Positions 17,535 to 27,210 of a DNA stretch of 60,779 nucleotides are shown piece after piece. The DNA is taken from IMG/VR virus record IMGVR_UViG_3300032093_000138, positions 1 to 60,779 of that record; one strand, given 5' to 3'. Under the pieces are notes generated by a model, which was given only the letters and a program-made list of their open reading frames with translations, did not search any database and was not told the origin of the DNA. Made by a program: the position numbers and the translations under genes. Numbering within the stretch: the first letter of the stretch is position 1; the number at the start of each line of letters is the position of its first letter. Source of the stretch: a virus.

Positions 17535-18496
17535 TGAAGCGTAGAGCATTGATTACTGGTATTACTGGCCAAGATGGTCACTATCTTACCAAGTTACTTT
17601 TAGAAAAAGACTATGAAGTGTTCGGTGTCATTCGTAGACACAACCGAGTAGAGAATGAATTGGGTACAGTCAAAGAATTCGAATCGATGGTAAGTTTTGA
17701 TTACGGTGATTTGACTGATGCATCTTCTATGGAAGCAATAGTTCATAGAGTAAAGCCAACGGAAATTTATAATCTGGCGGCACAATCTCACGTTAAAGTA
17801 AGTTTCGACTCTCCAGTATACACTGCGCAAGCAAATGCTATCGGAGTTGCACAGTTGTTAGATGCAGTTCGTCGTATTACTCCATACGCACGATTCTATC
17901 AAGCATCAACGTCTGAAATGTACGGTAACAGCGTTGACCTCGACGGGTTTCAACGTGAAACTACTACGATGCGTCCAGTAAGTCCGTATGGTGTAGCAAA
18001 GTTATATGCTCACCAAATGGTAAACGTGTATAGAGTACAATATGGAATGTTTGCATGTGCTGGTATCCTGTTTAATCACGAATCACCAATGCGTGGAGAT
18101 CTATTCGTTACCAAAAAGATTACTAATTTCGTAAAGGCAATGAAAGAATTGAATTGGAACCATTACACCAAGAAGAAATTAAAGTTGGGTAATTTGGATG
18201 CTCGTCGTGATTGGGGACACGCCGAAGATTATGTGCATGGCATGTGGTTGATGTTACAGCATAATACACCAGATGATTATGTACTCGCAACGGGTATGAC
18301 TTATAGCATTAAAGACTTTTTAACTGCTGCGTTTGGTGATAGAGATTGGCGTGAGTGGGTAGAAGTTGATCAAAAGTTCATGCGGCCGGAAGATGTTCAT
18401 CACTTAAAAGGTGATTCAAACAAAGCCCGTCAAGTTTTAGGATGGGAGCCAAAGCATGATTTAAATTCCCTTGTCAATTCAATGTTAACGGAGTAA
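17531..18496 (+). CDS. gmd: GDP-mannose 4,6-dehydratase
   Basis: 321 residues. Converts GDP-D-mannose to GDP-4-keto-6-deoxymannose, precursor of fucose, rhamnose-D and perosamine. NAD(P) loop GITGQDG at 10-16, STSEMYG at 126-132 and the SDR pair Tyr153/Lys157 (SPYGVAK); the FNHESPMRG motif is diagnostic for Gmd. Slightly shorter than bacterial Gmd (about 345-370). ATG 17531 is chosen for its overlap with the upstream stop and the GAGG just before. Confidence 0.9.
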   Translation: MMKRRALITGITGQDGHYLTKLLLEKDYEVFGVIRRHNRVENELGTVKEFESMVSFDYGDLTDASSMEAIVHRVKPTEIYNLAAQSHVKVSFDSPVYTAQANAIGVAQLLDAVRRITPYARFYQASTSEMYGNSVDLDGFQRETTTMRPVSPYGVAKLYAHQMVNVYRVQYGMFACAGILFNHESPMRGDLFVTKKITNFVKAMKELNWNHYTKKKLKLGNLDARRDWGHAEDYVHGMWLMLQHNTPDDYVLATGMTYSIKDFLTAAFGDRDWREWVEVDQKFMRPEDVHHLKGDSNKARQVLGWEPKHDLNSLVNSMLTE

Positions 18497-18499
18497 AAT

Positions 18500-19825
18500 A
18501 TGTCACAAGAAATTAAACCGTTGTGTATTGTTCGAGCACCATGTGCCACACGTTCAGGATACGGTGATATGAGCCGTGATATCATTCGTCACTTAATAGA
18601 ATATGATAAGTACGATGTACGCGTTCATAGTGTACCGTGGGGTGATACTCCAATGAACGCGTTGGATGAAAACAATCCAAAAGATAAAATGATTTTGGAT
18701 AGAATTCTAACTAGTACAGTAAACAAGCAACCAGAATTATTCGTTGTAGTTTCCGTACCGAACGAATTTCAACGTATTGGAAAGTATAATATCGGTATCA
18801 CTGCAGGTATAGAAACAACCGCAGTCTCTCCACCGTGGGTAAAGGGATGTAATGAGATGGATGTGGTGTTTACAATCTCTGAACACTCGAAGCGTATATT
18901 TGAAAACAGTAAGTATGGATTTAAGAATCCAGACGGAACGGAAGGATTGTTAGAGCTGACTAAACCTATCGAAGTTCTGCATAATTGTATTGATACGACA
19001 ATATTTGGAAAGAACGCTCCGACTGAACCATCTATGGTAAAAGCACTAGACGCTATCCCAGAATCATTCTGTTATCTATTTGTGGGACATTGGTTACAAG
19101 GTGCTCTTGGGGAGGATCGAAAGAATGTTGGGTTCCTTGTTAAAATGTTTTTAGAAACGTTTAAACAGATACAGACAAAAAATCCACCAGCACTTATTCT
19201 TAAGACAAGTAATGCGGGATTCTCTATTCTAGACCGAGAAGAAATATTGAATCGTATAGAACAGATACGTTCTACGGTTACGTTGGAGCATGGACAGTCA
19301 TTACCAAACATCTATCTGCTCCACGGAGAGTTAACAGAAAAAGAAATGAATACTATATACAATCACCCGAAGGTAAAGGCACATATCAGTTTGACAAAGG
19401 GTGAAGGTTTTGGTAGACCTTTACTAGAAGCATCTGTGAGTGGGAAGCCTGTTATTGCTTCTGGTTGGAGCGGACATTTGGATTTTCTTGATAAGGAAAC
19501 CGCTTTGTTAATTGGTGGTGAGTTGAAGAATGTTCATCCAACTGCGGCATGGGAAAACGTAATTATGAAGGAAGCAAGTTGGTTTGCACCAGACCCGAAT
19601 CAAACTGCTAACGGAATAGCAGCGGTATTTATGGATTACAAACAATTTAAAGATAGAGCATACGATTTGGCTGTTAAAAATAGAAAGCAATTTTCGTATG
19701 AGAATATACAAAAGAAAACGTTTGAATTGTTGGATAAGTATGTACCGGAATTCCCGAAACAAGTGGCTGTAGTGTTACCTAAATTAAAGAAAGTTGAATT
19801 ACCGTCTTTGAAGAGTGATGCATGA
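18500..19825 (+). CDS. GT-B glycosyltransferase (GT4-like)
   Basis: 441 residues. APCATRSGYGDMSR near residue 15 is the N-terminal Gly loop; HNCIDTTIF, FVGHWLQG and LTKGEGFGRPLLEASVSGKPVIAS (about 297-320) form the donor site. A Lys/Pro-rich tail of about 25 residues follows. Probably acts on the same glycan as the neighbours. Confidence 0.85.
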   Translation: MSQEIKPLCIVRAPCATRSGYGDMSRDIIRHLIEYDKYDVRVHSVPWGDTPMNALDENNPKDKMILDRILTSTVNKQPELFVVVSVPNEFQRIGKYNIGITAGIETTAVSPPWVKGCNEMDVVFTISEHSKRIFENSKYGFKNPDGTEGLLELTKPIEVLHNCIDTTIFGKNAPTEPSMVKALDAIPESFCYLFVGHWLQGALGEDRKNVGFLVKMFLETFKQIQTKNPPALILKTSNAGFSILDREEILNRIEQIRSTVTLEHGQSLPNIYLLHGELTEKEMNTIYNHPKVKAHISLTKGEGFGRPLLEASVSGKPVIASGWSGHLDFLDKETALLIGGELKNVHPTAAWENVIMKEASWFAPDPNQTANGIAAVFMDYKQFKDRAYDLAVKNRKQFSYENIQKKTFELLDKYVPEFPKQVAVVLPKLKKVELPSLKSDA

Positions 19826-20244
19826 GATATATAGATTCCAATCCAGAAACGTATATAGTAGAACCTGTAGCATCGATTTCAGAAGTGGAAGTCGGTTCTG
19901 TTGTAGAATTTATTTACGATGGTAAACAGAAACACGCAATTGTTTTAAATCCTGAATGGAATGGAAAGTTACATGCGTTAAGATTACGGAACATTGCTAC
20001 ACAAACTCTTCAACAATTGTTGCGATTGATTGGCGACAATAATGATGAGAAGAAGATTTTAGCAGAGTATAAAGAAAGTAGATACGTCAAGGATCGACCG
20101 TATCGTACATATACTATAGATAAAATTTCCAACATTCGTAAGGTGTATCTCACACTACCGCCGGTAAAACCAAAACCAACACCGAAAGTAAAGAAGGAAG
20201 AGAAGAAGGAAGAAATTAAAAAGTACAAAATGTATGAGGAATAA
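19822..20244 (+). CDS. Unknown protein with charged C-terminal tail
   Basis: 140 residues. The beta-rich first half (VEVGSVVEFIYDGKQKHAIVLNP...) resembles a small SH3/KOW-like barrel; the last 35 residues are Lys/Glu/Pro-rich and likely disordered. Overlaps the upstream GT stop by 4 bases. Such proteins occur in many phages next to virion or glycan genes; function unknown. Confidence 0.55.
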   Translation: MRYIDSNPETYIVEPVASISEVEVGSVVEFIYDGKQKHAIVLNPEWNGKLHALRLRNIATQTLQQLLRLIGDNNDEKKILAEYKESRYVKDRPYRTYTIDKISNIRKVYLTLPPVKPKPTPKVKKEEKKEEIKKYKMYEE

Positions 20245-20247
20245 TGT

Positions 20248-20571
20248 ATGACTAAAGACCCGTTTGGCGTATGTGCAGAACCGGAGTGTAATGATGAAGT
20301 CGAACCACCCAAGAACATGCCATCAGCTTATAATCAATTAAAAGGATTTTTAAGTAGTGCTAAAGATATAGTCGGTGGCGTTATGGCTGGAGAAGGTGCA
20401 TTTGTAACTGAAGATATTCGTAATGACCGACTCAAAGAATGTCATAGTTGTGAGTTTTTTGATAATAGGTCCGAACGTTGTTCGCAGTGTGGGTGCTTTA
20501 TGAATACGAAATCTATGTTCAAGAAAACGTATTGTCCTGTTGGTAAATGGCATGAGGTGATTGATGGGTAA
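20248..20571 (+). CDS. Cysteine-rich zinc-binding small protein
   Basis: 107 residues. C-terminal pattern LKECHSCEFFDNRSERCSQCGCF...CPVGKWHE (about 62-103) is a recognisable phage zinc-ribbon domain. The N-terminus carries another Cys pair. Located between glycosyltransferases; a structural or assembly role is possible. Confidence 0.6.
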   Translation: MTKDPFGVCAEPECNDEVEPPKNMPSAYNQLKGFLSSAKDIVGGVMAGEGAFVTEDIRNDRLKECHSCEFFDNRSERCSQCGCFMNTKSMFKKTYCPVGKWHEVIDG

Positions 20572-21316
20572 AACATTAGCGGTTATTTTAAATCACAATA
20601 GACGTGAATATACCGATCGTGTTTATAGAATGGTTGCACCATATGCTAAAGATCAATATGATGTGGTAGTTCTAGATAATGGTAGTACCGATACATCCGA
20701 AGTATCGCAATACACCATGTATCAGTCGGAAACAAATTGTTATTTTGGTGGTGGATTTAATCTAGCCATGCAGTTAATGCAACAAAACGAGCAGTATGAT
20801 TCTATGTTGTTTATGAGTAATGATATTATCTTACACGGATACAATTATATCTCAAAGTTGCGTAGTATAATGTTTGATGAAGATTATGCAGTAGTAGCAT
20901 CTTCCGTCACACAACCAGAAGAAGGACAATGTTTCTGGAAGCAAATGCACAATTGGGGTGCTTCTAAAACCAGAACGGTGAAATGGGTAGACTTCATGTG
21001 TCCATTAATACGCCGTGATGTACTGGATACTATTGGACAATATGATATGGATTTAGTATACGGATGGGGTTTGGATATATACACAGGCGTTGTGTGTGAA
21101 GATAAAGGATGGAAAACTGGTGTGACGGATACGTTAAGCCTAATACATTTTTCAGCACAAACCGTGAAAGATAATAAAGCAAATCTTACTATGTCCGATT
21201 ATGCAAGAAACGCGGAGTCTGGAATGTATGGTTTCTTTGGTAAAATTAATAGAATGAATGATCTGGAACGGATGCGACATTTTGGAATGACCTATCAATA
21301 CACGGGTAGTATATGA
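20564..21316 (+). CDS. GT2-like glycosyltransferase
   Basis: 250 residues. GT-A fold: LAVILNHNRREYT, VVVLDNGSTD (34-43), FGGGFNLAM and the metal-site equivalent FMSNDI (about 87-92). Similar in layout to rhamnosyltransferases. ATG at 20564 (after GAGGTGATTG) overlaps the previous gene by 8 bases. Confidence 0.82.
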   Translation: MGKTLAVILNHNRREYTDRVYRMVAPYAKDQYDVVVLDNGSTDTSEVSQYTMYQSETNCYFGGGFNLAMQLMQQNEQYDSMLFMSNDIILHGYNYISKLRSIMFDEDYAVVASSVTQPEEGQCFWKQMHNWGASKTRTVKWVDFMCPLIRRDVLDTIGQYDMDLVYGWGLDIYTGVVCEDKGWKTGVTDTLSLIHFSAQTVKDNKANLTMSDYARNAESGMYGFFGKINRMNDLERMRHFGMTYQYTGSI

Positions 21317-21996
21317 GAAACTTCTACAGAATTTCCGAACATTCAAACAATAAACAAAGATTTCCTTTTGCAACAAAAGAAAACTGCTTGAACAATTTTC
21401 TACGGCATTTTCCAAAAGAGGAAACTATTATCTGGGCTGATAATGTCTCTGATGAATTTTTTGACTGGCTTAAATCGTTTGGTTGTGAGTTAAGGAGAAC
21501 CGCACTAGGAAACGCTGCTGGATTTAAAGCTATTCTAAATGAAGTACTGACTCTATCGGATGACGAGGTAGTATACTTTGTAGAAGATGATTACATTCAC
21601 AGAGAAGATTCTAGAAAGATTTTGTTAGAAGGATTGACTCGAGCGCATTATGTATCTTTATATGACCACATTGACAAGTATTTGTTACCAGAACAAGGAG
21701 CAAATCCTCTCATAGAAAAAGATGGTTCGGAAATAACAAAAGTATTCTTAACTAAAAGTTCGCACTGGAAACTTACCAACAGTACAACATATACATTTGC
21801 TACATTAGTTGGTACAATTAGACAAGACGCAGATGTTTTCATAGGACACTCGCAACACGGATTGTCAAATGATTTCGCAACATTTACGGATTTGTTGAAA
21901 AGAGGAAGAGCATTAGCAACACCGATACCTTCGAGAAATACGCACTGTGAACCTTATTGGGCAGCACCTCTGGTAGATTGGAGTAACGAGGTATAG
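21313..21996 (+). CDS. Putative GT-A glycosyltransferase
   Basis: 227 residues. VVYFVEDDYIHR (about 86-97) looks like the DxD-type metal motif of GT-A enzymes, and GNAAGFKAILNEVL precedes it as in short GT2-like proteins. ATGA overlap with the previous gene. Weaker match than the neighbouring enzymes. Confidence 0.6.
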   Translation: MRNFYRISEHSNNKQRFPFATKENCLNNFLRHFPKEETIIWADNVSDEFFDWLKSFGCELRRTALGNAAGFKAILNEVLTLSDDEVVYFVEDDYIHREDSRKILLEGLTRAHYVSLYDHIDKYLLPEQGANPLIEKDGSEITKVFLTKSSHWKLTNSTTYTFATLVGTIRQDADVFIGHSQHGLSNDFATFTDLLKRGRALATPIPSRNTHCEPYWAAPLVDWSNEV

Positions 21997-21997
21997 T

Positions 21998-22861
21998 ATG
22001 TCACACATATTGTTTCAAATGCATATTATGTGGTATGAGTCTCGTATGATATATGAAACGCTTACTTCTGTAGAACGTGCACTAAAACATAGCAAGTTGC
22101 CGGTTAAGCTTCAGTTTTGTTTAAACGCACAAACGTTTATAGAATCTCCCGAAATGGGCGAACCAGAAGAAATGTTTAATATGTTTCTACATCACAATCT
22201 ATTAAAAGATGCGGAACTGATATATAAAACAAACGATGATGGGTTCTATAATGCAACTGATTGGCGTAGAGATGTATATGACCCTAACGCAAAGTATACT
22301 GTGTGGGGTGAATCAGACTGTTTGATGCCTGAAGATTATTTTTACATACTATCGGAAGTTGACTTCAAGAATCCTCACGCTCTTACACTATCTTCTAGGA
22401 AGATGTGGGATAGCACGTGGGATGTTGTGGAGCACAAAGACATTGTGAAATATCAGAGAACACGGGAACAGATATACACTGCCCCGTATCCTCTCAATTC
22501 TTCTGATATCATCAATCTAGAGCAACTTAATACGTTCAACAATCAATATGATATAGAAATCATACAGCTTCCAGTTTGTAAGTTTGATGGTTCGTTACTC
22601 GCATTGTCGGGCGGTATAAACGAAAAGTTCATACCAGAAAATTTACATTTCATATATGATGATACTAGTGCCGAGAGATTCTTTGAATCAAAAGGATGGC
22701 CACAATATCTTGTGAGTACAAGAATAAAAGGACACAACTACGGTCATCCTAATAAAAGAACAAACACATCGTCAACTCGACATGATGATGTGTACAAGAA
22801 ATACGCACAAGAGTCGTTAGAAATATTCACCAAGTTTGTAATGGATTTACAAAGGAATTAG
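21998..22861 (+). CDS. Putative glycosyltransferase
   Basis: 287 residues. YTVWGESDCLMPEDYF (about 103-118) is a probable GT-A metal/donor motif; the C-terminal part has IKGHNYGHPNKR. It is placed between two GT-A-like genes and has only one base of spacing. Assignment rests on motif and context. Confidence 0.55.
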   Translation: MSHILFQMHIMWYESRMIYETLTSVERALKHSKLPVKLQFCLNAQTFIESPEMGEPEEMFNMFLHHNLLKDAELIYKTNDDGFYNATDWRRDVYDPNAKYTVWGESDCLMPEDYFYILSEVDFKNPHALTLSSRKMWDSTWDVVEHKDIVKYQRTREQIYTAPYPLNSSDIINLEQLNTFNNQYDIEIIQLPVCKFDGSLLALSGGINEKFIPENLHFIYDDTSAERFFESKGWPQYLVSTRIKGHNYGHPNKRTNTSSTRHDDVYKKYAQESLEIFTKFVMDLQRN

Positions 22862-22864
22862 TTT

Positions 22865-23722
22865 ATGATTACAACATGCATAGGATCAAATAACAATCTA
22901 CCATATCTAAAGTTGGCGATTGAATCTATCAAGAAGAATCATCACTTCAAAGATACGAAGATTATTGTAGCAGCAGAAAATTGTACGGATGGTACAAACG
23001 AATGGCTAGAAGAGAATAAGGAAAGACTGAACATCCAGCCTATCATTATCGATTGTCCAGATGACACCTGTGGTATCGGTTATGGTATGAATGAAATGGC
23101 AAAGGTTGTAGAAACTGAATTTATACATTTCTTACACGCCGATATGTACGTTGCTCCTGATCAAGATTTAGCACTCTTGAAACTATTTGATAAGTATCCA
23201 AATGAAAAATTGGTTGTAACATCACATCGTGTAGAACCAAACGTCTTTGTTGGTACATCATCTCGACCTGGAGTTATCATAACTCCTAATAATGAATTTG
23301 GTGCGTTTCACCACGATTTCCGACAGGACGTATTTGATGAATGGGCAACCGAGTTTACCAAAGAAAACGAAGAGTATGAAATTCCTTTGGCATGGGGGTG
23401 TTCATTTATGATCCGCAAGTCAGATTGGGATGAATCAGGTGGAAACGATCCACAGTATAATCCTGCTGCGTTTGAGGACCACGATTTGTTCTTGACAATG
23501 CGACATAAAGGGTTTAAATTTGTACTCACGGGTTCGTCTATGGTGTATCATTTTGCTAGTAGAAGTTTTAATAGTAATTTTCCAAATGATGTAATGACTC
23601 GTTCTAATAGATTATTAGCATTTGAAAATAGAAACGCTGGACTATTCATCAAGAAATGGGGCGGATTGCCGATGTTTGATGAATACGGAATGATTTGTGG
23701 CGTTCGGCCAATATCAACATAA
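22865..23722 (+). CDS. GT2 family glycosyltransferase
   Basis: 285 residues. ITTCIGSNNNLPYLKLAIESI, AENCTDGTNEWL, FLHADMYV (metal motif, about 92-98), WGCSFMIRKSDWD and FEDHDLFLTMRHKGFKF (ED catalytic-base region near 215) give a full GT2 signature set. Confidence 0.85.
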   Translation: MITTCIGSNNNLPYLKLAIESIKKNHHFKDTKIIVAAENCTDGTNEWLEENKERLNIQPIIIDCPDDTCGIGYGMNEMAKVVETEFIHFLHADMYVAPDQDLALLKLFDKYPNEKLVVTSHRVEPNVFVGTSSRPGVIITPNNEFGAFHHDFRQDVFDEWATEFTKENEEYEIPLAWGCSFMIRKSDWDESGGNDPQYNPAAFEDHDLFLTMRHKGFKFVLTGSSMVYHFASRSFNSNFPNDVMTRSNRLLAFENRNAGLFIKKWGGLPMFDEYGMICGVRPIST

Positions 23723-23734
23723 TAAGAGGTGTAT

Positions 23735-24109
23735 ATGAAAAAGGTTATTACAGTAGAATTTGAAGCACGAAACAACGCAGCAATAGAGCAGATTGAGAAC
23801 GAATATCCGGGAATGACTGCGGAGTTCTTAAAGATTTGTATGGAACAGTACGACACATTTTGTTCCAAGCAATTAAACTACGGACCATCCAACATTTCAG
23901 TAGGTACTTCGTTACAGACTGAAGATGATATTAAATTGTCTTTAACTGGACTCTGGTTCCGTATGAATGATAAGATTCAACGATTAAAGCAAATGGTTGT
24001 GTTGGGTAAGCCGGATGCTGTTGGTGAAAGCGTAGATGATACGTTCCAAGACTTGTCGGTTTACGGTATTATTTGCCAGTTAGTTACTCGTAGAAAGTGG
24101 GCAAAGTGA
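23735..24109 (+). CDS. Nmad1/DUF1599 nucleotide-modification-associated protein
   Basis: 124 residues. KQLNYGPSNISVGTS, LTGLWFRMNDKIQRLKQMV and GESVDDTFQDLSVYGIICQL match the DUF1599 family (nucleotide modification associated domain 1), found in phages that alter their DNA bases. The family is helical and related in pattern to MazG-like pyrophosphatases. ATG 23735 follows AGAGGTG. With the Mom-like gene at 3.7 kb it supports a DNA-modification theme. Confidence 0.75.
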   Translation: MKKVITVEFEARNNAAIEQIENEYPGMTAEFLKICMEQYDTFCSKQLNYGPSNISVGTSLQTEDDIKLSLTGLWFRMNDKIQRLKQMVVLGKPDAVGESVDDTFQDLSVYGIICQLVTRRKWAK

Positions 24110-24153
24110 GTTTGTGGTAATATTTATATAAGTCCAATAGCTAGAGATAACAT

Positions 24154-26088
24154 ATGAAAGAATTACTTGTGGAGTTTTTTGCATCAATCCTAAATGAAGA
24201 TGAAGAACTCGATAAACAAATTATTAAATATAAGGATGCCAAGGGGAAGGAAGGTGAGGCAACCGTAAAAACCATTCGAACCAAGGGTGAAAAACATCCA
24301 GCGTGGAATCAATATCAGGCATTACTTAAGTCACGACAAGCAAAGGCACCGAAAAAAACCACAGCAAAGGCTGCCAAAGTTAAACCAGCAGAACAACCAT
24401 CGAAAACATCAACATCCGCTGAACCAAAAAAGCGTCGTGGTACTCCAAAGAAAAAGGATTTGGATCAGAAAGTAAAAACTACAGAACAGTTCAATACCGA
24501 TAGTAGATTTGCTAAAGACGGCGTAAGTGATGCGGATTTCAGAAAGAATCCAAAAGTAAAACCTACAAGTAAATCAATTAAACCGCAAGAAATAGAAGCA
24601 TTCTTTTTAGATAAAAACGGAAAAACGCGGTTCCCTCGTAAGTATGTCAAAGTACTATCCAGACTATTAAGTACGAAGCCTGGTGCGCTTACCATCACGG
24701 ATTTTACTGATGCTTCTGGAGCAGGTACATTATCATCGACTACGGGTGAATTGTTGACTATGATGGCATTGACTATTAAAGATGAAAAGAAAGCTACGGA
24801 ATTTTTTCAGTTGGTTTCATCTCACGTTAAGGCAATGGAAAAAGGAAAGGAAAGTATCATCGATTCGGCCTGGGTCAAGTCGGCTCAACGAGTAAGAACT
24901 GCAATGTTCAAGAGATATGATCAAAAATATGGGAAGGGCAATTGGGAATTAGATAATATGGCCTGGGACATTAAGGATGAGGTCGAAGGACTCGGTTTAG
25001 CAGACTATAAAAATAATAAGGGATTCTCTACAGACGTATACGCAAAAGTAAAAGTTGGGGGAAAGACAGTTCTTGACGAAATTTCTTTGAAAAAGGAATT
25101 GAGAGCAAATCTTCTTAATGCAACTTCGGGTCGCGTTGCCGACATTATGGTATATGGTAGAGCGAGTCAAGAAGATATTGAAGTTTACGAAGATTTGAAC
25201 GCTCGTATAGATGCTCTTGGCAGAGAACCAACTGCACAAAACAAACGTGAACGTGCTGTTTTGGTTAAGCAACGTGATGAGATGGTTAAAAAGTATAACG
25301 CAGATGTTCCAGATGATGTAAAGGTTGAAAAGGCAATTCAAAGACAACAAAAGTTGTACGATGATTTTCTAAATGACCAAGGTGCTATGAAGGAAGTTAA
25401 ATCCTTTATGGGTAGGTGGGCAAAGGCTAGTGTAAAAGAAAAAGCCACAATCGCAGCAGAGATTGCGAAAAGTCTAAATCAAAAAGAAGCATATGCTAAA
25501 CAAATAGCAGACCGTCTGAATAAGTTGTCCAAACAATCATTTAAGAATGGTGATGAATTTAAAGCGGCGCTTACAAGTGTCGTTGGTGGAAACACTGCCG
25601 ACCAGAACAAAACTATGTTGTCAATCATGCGTGGTATCGGTAAGAATACAGAAAGTGGTAGATATGCTGACAAGCTAGTGGCTAACTCACATAAACATTC
25701 TAGAGCAGTTCGTGACTTCTTATTGACAGATAAACAAGCGCGTACTGGACTTTTAAAGTCTATTCGTGATGCATTTCCTCTGCGTGCTTTATTCGAGGGT
25801 GAAGAAAGTATGGCACTAGGTGATACTATCGCAGACAGAACTATTCTGAAGAAAGTATTCGGTACAGATAATTTCGACGAGATTGAACAGAAATTAACTA
25901 TTCGTGATGAACCACCTCCTCCGTCTATTGTGTATCAAGCAAAGACAGGAGGATCGGCAATACCTATAGCAGAAATTGTATCCAGACCGGACGGTATTGC
26001 ATATGGTTCAACGTGGAAATTAATTATGGCAGTACACGATGACTTCGCTAAATTACTACAACAAGCTAACAGAGATATTCTAGGATAA
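24154..26088 (+). CDS. Large Lys-rich protein, possible nuclease-like or internal virion protein
   Basis: 644 residues. Residues 1-60 carry KYKDAKGKEGEATVKTI, a small domain I associate with phage virion proteins; 62-110 are Lys/Ala/Pro low complexity. In 195-330, Glu199, Asp294 and EISLKK (309-314) might be a divergent PD-(D/E)XK site, followed by LRANLLNATSGR. The rest is helical. High basic content fits DNA binding. Both the nuclease and virion suggestions are speculative. Confidence 0.6.
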   Translation: MKELLVEFFASILNEDEELDKQIIKYKDAKGKEGEATVKTIRTKGEKHPAWNQYQALLKSRQAKAPKKTTAKAAKVKPAEQPSKTSTSAEPKKRRGTPKKKDLDQKVKTTEQFNTDSRFAKDGVSDADFRKNPKVKPTSKSIKPQEIEAFFLDKNGKTRFPRKYVKVLSRLLSTKPGALTITDFTDASGAGTLSSTTGELLTMMALTIKDEKKATEFFQLVSSHVKAMEKGKESIIDSAWVKSAQRVRTAMFKRYDQKYGKGNWELDNMAWDIKDEVEGLGLADYKNNKGFSTDVYAKVKVGGKTVLDEISLKKELRANLLNATSGRVADIMVYGRASQEDIEVYEDLNARIDALGREPTAQNKRERAVLVKQRDEMVKKYNADVPDDVKVEKAIQRQQKLYDDFLNDQGAMKEVKSFMGRWAKASVKEKATIAAEIAKSLNQKEAYAKQIADRLNKLSKQSFKNGDEFKAALTSVVGGNTADQNKTMLSIMRGIGKNTESGRYADKLVANSHKHSRAVRDFLLTDKQARTGLLKSIRDAFPLRALFEGEESMALGDTIADRTILKKVFGTDNFDEIEQKLTIRDEPPPPSIVYQAKTGGSAIPIAEIVSRPDGIAYGSTWKLIMAVHDDFAKLLQQANRDILG

Positions 26089-26091
26089 GTT

Positions 26092-26343
26092 ATGGAAGTA
26101 AAAAAACCAATATTTAAACGAGTCCCGCCTGGTGATAGATGGATGGAGTTAGATGATCGTGAACAACCGATTGGAACGCGGGTGTTTCCAAGTCTCACAG
26201 AATCATTAGAACATTATTTTCAAAAGACGGGCAATCGTCAGTATTATATCGATGCCGCTCAAGGTACGATATTTAAAGTAGTGGAAGAAGCGGATCCAGT
26301 TATTCCGCCGAAGCAGTTCTCTATCTATGGTGATGGTTATTGA
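26092..26343 (+). CDS. Small unknown protein (83 aa)
   Basis: Starts three bases after the previous stop and ends before GAGGAG, the ribosome-binding site of the next gene. Acidic, with FKRVPPGDRWMELDDREQPIG and an alpha/beta look. No family recognised. Confidence 0.55.
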   Translation: MEVKKPIFKRVPPGDRWMELDDREQPIGTRVFPSLTESLEHYFQKTGNRQYYIDAAQGTIFKVVEEADPVIPPKQFSIYGDGY

Positions 26344-26352
26344 GGAGTAGTT

Positions 26353-27210
26353 ATGAAAAGTGTATTGGTTACGGGCGGTGTTGGTTTTGTCGGTACTAAC
26401 TTAATTCGTAGATTATTGAACGAAGGATGTCAAGTAATATCAGTAGACAATTACGAAGTTGGTACGGTTGAAAATGAACACGACGGTGCGACATACCTAC
26501 AGTTTGATGTACGGGATGATTTATTTACGGCGTTACAACCATATGATATAGACGTAGTGTATCATCTAGCGGCATTATCTAGAATACAACCATCGTTTGA
26601 AAATCCAACTGAAACTGTCGAAGTAAATACAAATGGTACTCTTTCCGTATTAGAATGGGCACGTTCTAGAAATATAAAGGTGATATATGCCGGCTCTTCG
26701 TCCAGATGGCACAACCCGTTTATATCTCCATATGCTTTATCTAAACATATGGGTGAGGAGTTGTGTAAGACGTATCGTACAATCTATAATATGGAAATAG
26801 AAATAACCAGATTCTACAATGTGTATGGACCGCGTGAGATTACAGAAGGTGATTGGGCGGCAGTTATTGGTAAATGGAGAGGACAAGTAGAACGAGGTGA
26901 ATTAATTACTATTGTCGGAGACGGGGAACAACGTAGAGATTTCACACATATTGACGATATAGTAGATGGATTGATTCGAATCGGACAATCAAATGAACGT
27001 CACCACGATGCGTGGGAACTTGGAACGGGAAATAACTATTCACTAAATGAAGTGTATCATATGTTCCGCGATAAATTCAAAGTCGGATTCATAAGACTTC
27101 CAGACCAACAAGGAAACTATAAGGAAACGCGTCGAGAGAATAATGATGCAGTAGATAGACTAGGTTGGGTACCAAACGATAGGTTACGGGAGTATATCAA
27201 TAATTTATGA
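26353..27210 (+). CDS. NAD-dependent sugar epimerase/dehydratase (SDR)
   Basis: 285 residues. TGGVGFVG (7-14) nucleotide loop, YHLAALS, Ser/Tyr/Lys triad represented by AGSSSR and SPYALSKHMGE, and FYNVYGPRE. Closest in style to UDP-glucose 4-epimerases but shorter. Overlaps rmlB by 4 bases, so it is part of the deoxysugar operon. Confidence 0.82.
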   Translation: MKSVLVTGGVGFVGTNLIRRLLNEGCQVISVDNYEVGTVENEHDGATYLQFDVRDDLFTALQPYDIDVVYHLAALSRIQPSFENPTETVEVNTNGTLSVLEWARSRNIKVIYAGSSSRWHNPFISPYALSKHMGEELCKTYRTIYNMEIEITRFYNVYGPREITEGDWAAVIGKWRGQVERGELITIVGDGEQRRDFTHIDDIVDGLIRIGQSNERHHDAWELGTGNNYSLNEVYHMFRDKFKVGFIRLPDQQGNYKETRRENNDAVDRLGWVPNDRLREYINNL

